From the NCBI GenBank assembly GCA_002470925.1, contig DKOX01000062.1:1-55690 (forward strand): a stretch of 55,690 bases of DNA. Reading direction: 5' to 3'. Below the pieces are notes generated by a model. That model was not told where the DNA came from. It worked only from the letters and a program-made list of their open reading frames with translations, and did not search any database. The position numbers and the translations under genes were made by a program. Within the stretch, counting starts at the first letter, position 1; each line of letters begins with the position of its first letter. Source of the stretch: Opitutia bacterium UBA7350. GTDB lineage: Bacteria > Verrucomicrobiota > Verrucomicrobiia > Opitutales > Coraliomargaritaceae. This document shows, piece by piece, positions 48,870 through 55,690 of the stretch.

Positions 48870-50741
48870 ATGAACCGAATTTGGTTACCCCGACTTTTTA
48901 ACCTGCCGACGATTGGGCTTTTATTGGCTTACTTGTTGATTCTATCTGCAAGTTATTGGATCGCCTTTGAATTGCGCTTTGATTTCTCAGTTACGGAGTA
49001 TTACGAAACGGTCCGGATTGAGACTTTATGGTGGGTGCTGCTGTTAAAAATCGCGCTTTTGTTGGCATTCGGGCAATTTGAGACGGTGCTGTCTTATTTT
49101 CGCCTGCCGGATGCGCTGCGTCTATTGACGGCCTTGTCAATTGTCGCAGTGATTTTGGTCCTCAGTTGGTTTCAATTTGACGGAAAGGAAATTGCGCCGC
49201 GCTCGGTCATTCTTTCAGATCTTCAGCTTTCATTTTTGGGGCTGACGCTTTTTCGGTTACTATTTCGGATTAAGGCAAGCAAGGATCTTAGCGATTGGCT
49301 CGCCGTTCAGGAAACTGAACGTGTGATAATTGTTGGTGCGGGAGAAGTGGGGGCAGGTCTGGCGGCAGACTTAATGAGTAAGGGCCGTCTGGGTATGCGT
49401 CCGGTGGCATTTCTGGATGATGACTCCAAGAAAGTGGGTCGTTATGTTCATAACCTTATGGTGGTGGGTCGTGTAGATGAATTGGCCAGTGTGGCGAGTC
49501 GTTATAAAGCGACAAAAGTTGTAGTGGCGTTTCCATCTGCCCCAATGAAACGTATTAAGGAAGTCGTGGAGTGTGCTCGCGAGGCTGGTTTGAAGGTGGA
49601 TCGGGTGCCGGCGCTAACGGACCTCGTGAGCGGGAAGGCTCAAGTCTCGCAGCTGCGCCCGATTGAAATGGAGGATTTGCTTGGTCGGGAAGCAGTGGAT
49701 TTGAATGATGATGCCATTCAGGCATTGTTGCAGGGCAAGCGTGTTTTGGTTACGGGAGCAGGCGGCAGCATCGGAACGGAATTAGTTGAACAAGTATTGG
49801 AGCGATCTCCTGATAAGGTCCTTTGTCTCGATCATTCGGAATTAGCGGTCTTTAATCTACAACAGCGGGTGTTCAAGTTGGCAAAAGCGGACCCTCAAAT
49901 TCAAACCAAGGTGCTTGATATTTGTGATACCCGAAACCTCAAACTGCTCTTGGAGGATTTTAAACCGGAAGTGATCTTTCATGCAGCAGCGCATAAGCAT
50001 GTTAACCTAATGGAAGATCAACCCGAGCAAGCGCTTCAAAACAACACTTTGGGAACTTTGGACCTCGCCCGAATCGCCTCGCGCATGGGAGTTGAGTATT
50101 TTGTTTTGATTTCCACCGACAAGGCAATTAACCCAACCAGCGTGATGGGCGCGAGCAAGCGACTTGCTGAACTTGCGATTGTAAATCAGCAAGCGGAAAG
50201 CGGTAACCAGACTCGCTTTATTTCGGTTCGATTTGGGAATGTGCTGGGTTCCTCCGGTAGTGTGATTCCAATATTTCGCCAGCAGCTTGCAGAGGGTGGT
50301 CCCTTGACCGTTACAGACCCCGAGGTCACGCGTTTCTTTATGACGGTTCAGGAAGCGGTGGGCCTTGTCCTGCAAAGCGCGACCCAGGGCGAGGGCGGAG
50401 AAATTTTTGTTTTGGATATGGGGAAACCAATCAAAATCCTGGATGTCGCTCGTCAAATGATAGCATTGGCGGGAATGCGTGAAGGAGTGGACATCGAGAT
50501 AGAATTCACCGGATTGCGTCCCGGTGAAAAACGCTATGAGGAAGTGCAGCACTTGAGCGAAACGCTATATGCCACCAACCATCCCCGGATCATGCGCTTC
50601 AAGGGCACTAAGGATGCAATCGAGGCCGCTCATGATTTGGAATCCCGCATCCGCGATCATTTAGCGGAGGGTCATAAAGTCCAGATCAGGGAGCTGATGC
50701 ATGCGATGCTTCCTGAATACCGCCGCTATTCAAGCACTTGA
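48870..50741 (+). CDS. Membrane nucleotide-sugar 4,6-dehydratase (CapD/PglF/WbpM family)
   Basis: 623 residues. Four N-terminal membrane helices (about 13-35, 50-68, 82-102, 115-133) precede a CoA-binding-like Rossmann domain (VIIVGAGEVGAGLAADLMS). Then the SDR domain begins at about 290 with VLVTGAGGSIGTELVEQVL. The catalytic site region is ISTDKAINPTSVMGASKRLA: Met replaces the usual Tyr, as in the large membrane dehydratases of this family. It converts UDP-GlcNAc to a 4-keto-6-deoxy sugar in characterised relatives. With the aminotransferase upstream it forms a minimal amino-sugar module for surface glycans or glycoproteins. Confidence 0.93.
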   Translation: MNRIWLPRLFNLPTIGLLLAYLLILSASYWIAFELRFDFSVTEYYETVRIETLWWVLLLKIALLLAFGQFETVLSYFRLPDALRLLTALSIVAVILVLSWFQFDGKEIAPRSVILSDLQLSFLGLTLFRLLFRIKASKDLSDWLAVQETERVIIVGAGEVGAGLAADLMSKGRLGMRPVAFLDDDSKKVGRYVHNLMVVGRVDELASVASRYKATKVVVAFPSAPMKRIKEVVECAREAGLKVDRVPALTDLVSGKAQVSQLRPIEMEDLLGREAVDLNDDAIQALLQGKRVLVTGAGGSIGTELVEQVLERSPDKVLCLDHSELAVFNLQQRVFKLAKADPQIQTKVLDICDTRNLKLLLEDFKPEVIFHAAAHKHVNLMEDQPEQALQNNTLGTLDLARIASRMGVEYFVLISTDKAINPTSVMGASKRLAELAIVNQQAESGNQTRFISVRFGNVLGSSGSVIPIFRQQLAEGGPLTVTDPEVTRFFMTVQEAVGLVLQSATQGEGGEIFVLDMGKPIKILDVARQMIALAGMREGVDIEIEFTGLRPGEKRYEEVQHLSETLYATNHPRIMRFKGTKDAIEAAHDLESRIRDHLAEGHKVQIRELMHAMLPEYRRYSST

Positions 50742-50742
50742 T

Positions 50743-51633
50743 TCAACGATGAGTTTCACGGGGATCGAGCGCGTCGCGCAAGCCATCACCCAAAAAATTA
50801 AGGGAAAAGATTGTTAGAGAAAAGAGCGCCGCAGGTCCGATGAGCAGCCAGGGGTAAATATCGAGTTTGTCAGCTCCCTCGTTGATCAAGGTGCCCCATG
50901 AGCTCTGTGGCGGTTGCACACCAAGCCCCAGAAAACTTAGGATCGATTCCAGTAAAATTACGGCCGGTATGGTAAGGGTGCTGTAGACAATGACGGCGCC
51001 GAGCAGGTTCGGTAGTAAATGATCGCGTAAAATTCGCCAGTGGCTTGCTCCGCTTGCACGAGCCGCCTCGACATAGCTTAAAGTCCGCAGGCTCCTTGCT
51101 TGCGCGCGCACGATTCGCGCCATCGTGAGCCATTCAACGGCACCGATCGCGAGAAAAATTAAGAAGATGCTTTTGCGATCAAAAGTAACGGTGAGGACCA
51201 CCACCAGCATCGTAAAAGGGAGGGCATAAACCACATCAACAAAGCGCATCATGAGCGTATCGATTCGACGACCACAGTAACCCGCGAGCGCTCCGTAGCT
51301 AACACCCATGAGCAGTGCAACAAAGGTGGCCGCAAATCCCACCCCGATTGAGATACGCCCGCCGGTCAGGACGCGCTCCAGGAGATCCCGTCCCAATTCA
51401 TCGGTGCCCAGCCAATGTTCCCATGAGGGGGGCTCGGCACCACGCGCCAAATCCTGTGTTGCGAAATCCTGACTACTCAAAAGCGGCCCGATCAGGCAGG
51501 CCGTGAGAATTGCGAGAAAAAGAAAGCCGCCGAAGCGCGCCATGGGGTTGCGGCAAAGGCGTTTCCAGGCAACCCCGCCGGGGGATTGTTGTATGCAACG
51601 CAGCACTTTTTCTTCTCGTTTTTCCTTAGTCAT
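50743..51633 (-). CDS. oppC: Oligopeptide ABC transporter permease, OppC type (second system)
   Basis: 296 residues from ATG 51633 (MTKEKREEKVL). The ORF can be extended upstream, but that part overlaps the permease gene before it. The compact OppC form has helix AILTACLIGPLL, family motif HWLGTDELGRDLLERVL, the EAA loop EAARASGASHWRILRDHLLPN, and SFLGLGVQPPQSSWG. It lacks the long extra region of the first system's OppC. It is the last gene of a minus-strand set binding protein-oppB-oppC. No ATPase gene follows; the next gene on the other strand is the dehydratase. Confidence 0.93.
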   Translation of the reverse strand: MTKEKREEKVLRCIQQSPGGVAWKRLCRNPMARFGGFLFLAILTACLIGPLLSSQDFATQDLARGAEPPSWEHWLGTDELGRDLLERVLTGGRISIGVGFAATFVALLMGVSYGALAGYCGRRIDTLMMRFVDVVYALPFTMLVVVLTVTFDRKSIFLIFLAIGAVEWLTMARIVRAQARSLRTLSYVEAARASGASHWRILRDHLLPNLLGAVIVYSTLTIPAVILLESILSFLGLGVQPPQSSWGTLINEGADKLDIYPWLLIGPAALFSLTIFSLNFLGDGLRDALDPRETHR

Positions 51634-52543
51634 GACGGGAGCGTGGCTGCAGCCACATCTGGATAAGATCCACGATAAGGTTAAAACTGATAATGAGGAC
51701 GGCGTAAAAGAGCACGGTTCCCAATACGAGGGTATAGTCGCGATTGAGCGCGGCATTTACAAAAAACGGACCGAGACCCGGGATGAAAAATAGCGTTTCA
51801 ACCACGAAGGAACCACTGATGAGCCCCGCCGCCGCAGGCCCAAGAAATGAGATCACCGGCTGCATTGCGGAACGCATGGCATGACGCCGGATTACCGTCC
51901 AGGCAGATAGTCCCTTGGCGCGGGCACTGCGGATCCAGTCGTTATTTAAAACTTCCAACATACCGCCCCGGGCGAGGCGGGCGATGTAGGCGGCATACAT
52001 GAGCCCGAGGGTTAGGGCAGGCAGGATGCGATCGCTGGAAAAATTCCAACCGAGGGGATTAAACCAATCCAGAATCAGGGCAAAGGCGAGGATCAGGATG
52101 GGACCAATGACGAATGAAGGCAGGCAGATCCCAAGGGTGGCGATTGCCATTAAGACCGATTCAGCGGCCTGATTGTGCCGCAGCGCTGCCAAAACGCCGA
52201 GCGGGATCCCGATCGCAAGCGCGATCAGCAAAGCCCAAAGACCCAGTTCAAGCGAGACCGGAAAGGCCTGCGCAATAATTTCCTGCACCTCCCATCCTGC
52301 GTATTGATAGGACGGTCCAAGGTCGCCACGCAATAGATTGCCCAGAAAATGGAGGTATTGGACGTAAAGCGGATCGTCCAGACCGTAGTGCGCCTCGATT
52401 TGTAGTTTGATTTCCGGTGACACCGGTTTTTCAGAATCAAAGGGACCGCCCGGAGCGAGACGTAGTAAAACAAAGGTCGCAGTAGCGATAATCCAAAGTG
52501 TGGGAAGTGCCTGTAGCAGGCGTCTTGCGATTATGGATAACAT
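51626..52543 (-). CDS. oppB: Oligopeptide ABC transporter permease, OppB type (second system)
   Basis: 305 residues, normal length. N-terminal helix (LLQALPTLWIIATATFVLLR) with the OppB motif GGPFDSEKPVSPEIK and YGLDDPLYVQYLHFLGNLL. The EAA loop is WIRSARAKGLSAWTVIRRHA, and the terminal part VVETLFFIPGLGPFFVNAAL fits the family. It lies two bases after the binding-protein gene and overlaps the next gene by eight, so the three genes form one operon. It is clearly distinct from the first OppB in this window. Confidence 0.94.
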   Translation of the reverse strand: MLSIIARRLLQALPTLWIIATATFVLLRLAPGGPFDSEKPVSPEIKLQIEAHYGLDDPLYVQYLHFLGNLLRGDLGPSYQYAGWEVQEIIAQAFPVSLELGLWALLIALAIGIPLGVLAALRHNQAAESVLMAIATLGICLPSFVIGPILILAFALILDWFNPLGWNFSSDRILPALTLGLMYAAYIARLARGGMLEVLNNDWIRSARAKGLSAWTVIRRHAMRSAMQPVISFLGPAAAGLISGSFVVETLFFIPGLGPFFVNAALNRDYTLVLGTVLFYAVLIISFNLIVDLIQMWLQPRSRHD

Positions 52544-52545
52544 TT

Positions 52546-54174
52546 TTAAGGTTCGAGACGCACCGCTTGATAGGGGTGATTGTCAAGAATGCTCGGGTAC
52601 CAGCCCTTGACGGAGGGATGAATGAGGCGACTGGTCACATAAAAATAAATGGGAATCACCGGCAGCGCATCGATCAAAATTTCCTCTGCTTCTTGAAACA
52701 AGGCATGGCGGGCCTCGGGATTAGTCTCGCGTGCTGCCTCTGCAAGGAGGGCGTCGTAACGCGGGTCATGCCAATTGGTATGGTTGTTGCCGTTCTCGCT
52801 TTCACCGAGGCTCAGGAAGGTGTTGGGGTCGTCGTAATCGCCATACCACGCCGCTCGAAGGATGTCAAAGTCGCCGCTTTGGCGGGTTGCGAGATAGGCT
52901 TTCCATTCCTGGTTATGCAACTCGATTTCGATACCGAGTTCCTTTTTCCACATTGCCTGAATGGCGACTGCGAGGGTGCGATGCGATTCGCTGGTGTTAA
53001 AGAGCAGTTGCAGTTTGGGGAAACCCTTGCCCCCAGGGTAGCCCGCCTCCGCGAGGCGTTGGCGCGCGAGGTCGGGATCAAAAGGTAAACGAGCCTTCGC
53101 ATGATAGCCACCGGTGTTGGGCGGGGTAAAATGAAAGGCGGGTTTTTGCCCCGCTTTCAGGACGTGTTCGGTCAATTGCTCCCGGTCAATCGCATAGGCG
53201 AGGGCTTGTCGGACCTTTGGTTCATTGAGGGGGCGCCGCTCCGTGTTGAGCATATAATAATAGACCCCGAGTGCCGTGTCGAATCGGAGTTGTTCCGGCT
53301 GGTTTTCCCGGTACCAATCAATGCGGTGGATGGGTACGGAACTGGTTAGATGGAGATGGCCGGCGCGAAAGGCGCGTTCCTCGCTTTTTACTGCGATCGG
53401 CAAGAAATGGAGACCGTTGAGCGCTACCTCTGAATGCTCGCGGTAGTGCCGATTGCGTACCGCATGAATACCGTTATTCAAACGCCAGTGTTTGAGCATG
53501 AAGGGGCCATTGCCGACGAAATTCCCGGGCTTGGTCCATTTTGAAATACGATCGGTCATGCTGCCGTGCGCCAGAATGGTGGGGGGATGCACCGGCCACC
53601 AGGTATTGTGAGCAAGCATACTCAAAAAATAAGGAGTGGGGGACTCCAGCTCAATGACAAGGGTACGTGCATCCGGTGCGCTGACTCCGACGCTTGCAAA
53701 ATCAGGGTTCTTTCCGCGGTGAAAGGCTTCCGCGCCGCGCATTGGGTAGAGCATGTAGGCATATGGGGCGCCGAGGGCAGGTGATAGGATGCGTTCAAAG
53801 GAAAAGATAAAATCCTGAGGCGTGACGCGATCCCCGTTGGACCAGCAAGCCTCGGGATCAAAATAAAAAGTATAGCGCAATTGATCATCCGATATAGCCC
53901 AGGAGCGCGCCACGCCCGCCTCGACTGCCATGGTCTCGGGATTGAGGGTGGTCAGTCCCTCGAGCAACGCGAGCATCACCGAATACTCCGTGAGGCCGGT
54001 CGTGAGGTGTGGGTCGAGGGCGGCGGGTTCAGCTCCGATTCCCAAATAGAGTTCCCCATTCTCATTCCCGCGCTCCACATTGGTTTGATGCTTGGAACAG
54101 GCACAAAAAGCCACCAGCAGCAGACAGCTAATATATTTAAGGATGCGGCGATAGGAAAACACGCCGGTGAGCAT
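52546..54174 (-). CDS. oppA: Oligopeptide-binding lipoprotein, OppA type (second system)
   Basis: 542 residues, typical OppA length. The N-terminal signal ends in VAFCAC, a lipobox-like sequence placing the lipid on the Cys at about 26. The SBP family 5 pattern is clear: GIGAEPAALDPHLTTG, a RSWAISDDQLRYTFYF strand, FSFERILSPALGAPYAYMLY and the peptide-site motif AWYGDYDDPNTFLSL. It resembles E. coli OppA more than the 612-residue receptor of the first system. The operon binding protein-oppB-oppC carries no ATPases, so an energising pair must come from elsewhere. Confidence 0.94.
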   Translation of the reverse strand: MLTGVFSYRRILKYISCLLLVAFCACSKHQTNVERGNENGELYLGIGAEPAALDPHLTTGLTEYSVMLALLEGLTTLNPETMAVEAGVARSWAISDDQLRYTFYFDPEACWSNGDRVTPQDFIFSFERILSPALGAPYAYMLYPMRGAEAFHRGKNPDFASVGVSAPDARTLVIELESPTPYFLSMLAHNTWWPVHPPTILAHGSMTDRISKWTKPGNFVGNGPFMLKHWRLNNGIHAVRNRHYREHSEVALNGLHFLPIAVKSEERAFRAGHLHLTSSVPIHRIDWYRENQPEQLRFDTALGVYYYMLNTERRPLNEPKVRQALAYAIDREQLTEHVLKAGQKPAFHFTPPNTGGYHAKARLPFDPDLARQRLAEAGYPGGKGFPKLQLLFNTSESHRTLAVAIQAMWKKELGIEIELHNQEWKAYLATRQSGDFDILRAAWYGDYDDPNTFLSLGESENGNNHTNWHDPRYDALLAEAARETNPEARHALFQEAEEILIDALPVIPIYFYVTSRLIHPSVKGWYPSILDNHPYQAVRLEP

Positions 54175-54238
54175 TTATCGGTCATCCGAGAAATGCAAGG
54201 ATGGGTGATACTGCTGGCAACGAATACTGATTCAAAAA

Positions 54239-54256
54239 TATAAACGCAGAGTACCA
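54239..54256. repeat. Dispersed copy of the short repeat seen at 1-290
   Basis: TATAAACGCAGAGTACC lies in the short gap between the second transporter operon and the cardiolipin synthase gene. It matches, in the other orientation, the GTACTCTGCGT and TACTCTGCGTT units of the repeat block at the left end of the window. Confidence 0.5.
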
Positions 54257-54307
54257 ACGGCAAGGTCCTTAACAACTTCCAAGGTCCCACCAACAGCCTC
54301 CTACTGT

Positions 54308-55690
54308 CTACAAAAGTGGCTCGATCAGGCGCACAAAAGAAGCTGCGGTGCGACTCGGCAGAAATCCCTCTTTTTTTATGGCTGCCTCATAATCAATACT
54401 TTTTTCATTGATGGAGTCCGCCCATGCGGTGAGAGCAGTGATATCCGATTTGGCATGGTGGAGCAGACCGATTTCAAAATTGAGAAAGAGCGAGCGCATA
54501 TCAATGTTGGCGGATCCCAAAAGCGCGTGGCTATCGTCGGCAATTGTGAGTTTGGCATGTAACATTCGCTCAGTGAAAAAACGAATTTCAACACCCGCTT
54601 CATGGAGCCCTTCGAGGTAATTATGACGCGCGATGTCTGTAATAGCATGGTTTGACCGCAGGGGTAGAATTATGCGTATCTTTTTTTTACTACGCGCCTG
54701 GACGATCAAGGTCTGAAAGATCACCTCATCCGGAATGAAATAAGGGGTGATAATGGTCAGTTGTTCTTTAAATGTATTTATGAGCAGGAGTATCTGTTCC
54801 CAAAGCGGGTCATTCGGAACATCGGGTCCGCTGGCAATGACATTGATTGCGCTATTTCCCCGCTTCTCAGGCTGGTATTCCAGAGTCGGCTTGAACGCTG
54901 CTGCATTACGTCGTGTGGCAAAGGCCCAGTCCGCAATAAAGGTTCGACTGAGATGGGCCACCGCGGGGCCTGAAATTGCAACACTCAGATCTGCAAAGCG
55001 AGTTGGATCATGATTTGCCCCGATGAAGCGCCGATCAATATTGTGCCCACCTACTAAGGCGCAGCGGTGATCAAAAATTGCCAGCTTGCGGTGATTGCGT
55101 AGATTTGCATTGGAGTGGGTTTGAAAGGGAATGACTGGCATGAACATCGCCACTTCAACCCCGGCACTGCGTAAACGGCAACGCAATCTTCGCGTGGTGT
55201 TCCAGCATCCCAGGGAATCCAGTAGGAGACGAACCGTGAGTCCATTCCGAGCTTGTTGAGCCAGAAGTTCCGCTATCTTTGTGGCAGGCGCGCCTTTTCC
55301 AAAAATATAGGTCGCGATATGGATGGTAGTTTTTGCCTCTTTGATTTCTTGACAGATGCGGTCATAGAAAACTTCGCCGTTGGGCAAAAGCGTTATCTTG
55401 TTGCCTGCTGTTTTATCGATTGCGACTCTCGCAGAGTCATGTGTTTCAGATCCACTCAAGGCCAGCGCCTCCTGAGTTACTCTACGTTTGATCTGGGTTG
55501 TTTTTCGGCTCTTTCGTCCCCCGAAAATCAGATATAAGGGACCCGCAATCAGCGGAACAAAAAGCACGAAAAAAAACCAGGCGAAGAAATTACCGGGCCG
55601 CTTTTTTTCTCGAAAGGCCCGACTCGTAACCAGAAGTGCCAAGATAAATCCTAAAACCGCGGTTGCATGGGTTAGAATTAATTGTGCGCC
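54308..55690 (-). CDS. cls: Cardiolipin synthase-like phospholipase D protein, 5' end cut by window edge
   Basis: The frame stays open to the window end, so the true start is outside; at least 460 residues are present. The N-terminal part has two membrane helices (LILTHATAVLGFILALLV and FFAWFFFVLFVPLIAGPLYL), as in cardiolipin synthases. The two HKD catalytic motifs are not perfectly standard: HRKLAIFDHRCALVGGHN at the first site, and HAKLTIADDSHALLGSANID at the second. Both retain HxK and the downstream Gly-Gly or Gly-Ser. The enzyme would condense phosphatidylglycerol into cardiolipin at the inner membrane; a broader PLD activity is possible. A candidate TTG start at 55642 would leave out the first helix and is unlikely. 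Confidence 0.9.
   Translation of the reverse strand, partial: GAQLILTHATAVLGFILALLVTSRAFREKKRPGNFFAWFFFVLFVPLIAGPLYLIFGGRKSRKTTQIKRRVTQEALALSGSETHDSARVAIDKTAGNKITLLPNGEVFYDRICQEIKEAKTTIHIATYIFGKGAPATKIAELLAQQARNGLTVRLLLDSLGCWNTTRRLRCRLRSAGVEVAMFMPVIPFQTHSNANLRNHRKLAIFDHRCALVGGHNIDRRFIGANHDPTRFADLSVAISGPAVAHLSRTFIADWAFATRRNAAAFKPTLEYQPEKRGNSAINVIASGPDVPNDPLWEQILLLINTFKEQLTIITPYFIPDEVIFQTLIVQARSKKKIRIILPLRSNHAITDIARHNYLEGLHEAGVEIRFFTERMLHAKLTIADDSHALLGSANIDMRSLFLNFEIGLLHHAKSDITALTAWADSINEKSIDYEAAIKKEGFLPSRTAASFVRLIEPLL

Overview
The window looks like a chromosomal stretch from a Gram-negative member of the Verrucomicrobiota, most likely class Opitutae. This is inferred from gene content and family distribution, not from a marker gene. 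Supporting signs are lipid A genes (lpxA, lpxB), a TonB-dependent outer-membrane receptor, many lipobox-bearing lipoproteins, a PEP-CTERM protein together with a TIGR03790 protein (both tied to exosortase genomes), DUF2851 and DUF4250 proteins, and an infC gene with an acidic tail. Start codons almost never have an upstream Shine-Dalgarno sequence. Genes are dense; convergent neighbours often overlap at their stop codons, and ATGA, GTGA or TAATG junctions are common. No phage, transposase, CRISPR array or rRNA was seen.

Layout. 1-290 is an intergenic block of short GC-rich repeats (AACGCGGAGGAGC-type) in both orientations. 291-1416 holds a glyoxalase I-like gene and lexA; a near-consensus promoter and a LexA-box-like dyad sit right at the lexA start. 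1483-7347 is a five-gene oligopeptide ABC transporter operon (binding protein, two permeases, two ATPases), interrupted between the ATPases by an antisense DUF4250 gene. 7365-9959 has a tiny lipoprotein, an unknown lipoprotein, hemW and a secreted cupredoxin with a PEP-CTERM tail. rpoN (sigma-54) follows on the minus strand.

11575-18163 is a long plus-strand run: A-type Fe-S carrier, class I fumarase, YacP-like NYN protein, DUF2851, an unrecognised protein, lpxA, pdxA and a second A-type carrier. infC has a 185-base upstream region with a long-range stem. 19109-25887 carries a TIGR03790 protein, cysC-cysD-cysN (sulfate to APS and PAPS), a Gfo/Idh/MocA oxidoreductase and lpxB. hemE-hemY (heme) oppose lpxB. 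Then come an SDR protein, a cNMP-binding plus FHA protein, ybaB-recR, and a class II tRNA-Leu whose anticodon reads AAG.

31522-37805 is rich in little-known proteins: a large disordered basic/acidic protein, an RNase D-like exonuclease, an ApaH-like phosphatase, an unknown protein, a lipoprotein resembling the SecD P1 head domain, an M23 peptidase and a DeoC-like protein lacking the aldolase catalytic residues. 37952-45358 is mostly housekeeping: aspS, proA, a PfkB kinase, a DUF3568-like lipoprotein, xseA, a LysM protein and a NUDIX hydrolase. A TonB receptor is preceded by a TPP riboswitch and a start-proximal hairpin, so it is probably a thiamine-compound receptor. A DegT aminotransferase and a membrane CapD/PglF-type dehydratase form an amino-sugar module. 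The window ends with a second oligopeptide ABC set lacking ATPases and a cardiolipin synthase-like gene cut by the window edge.
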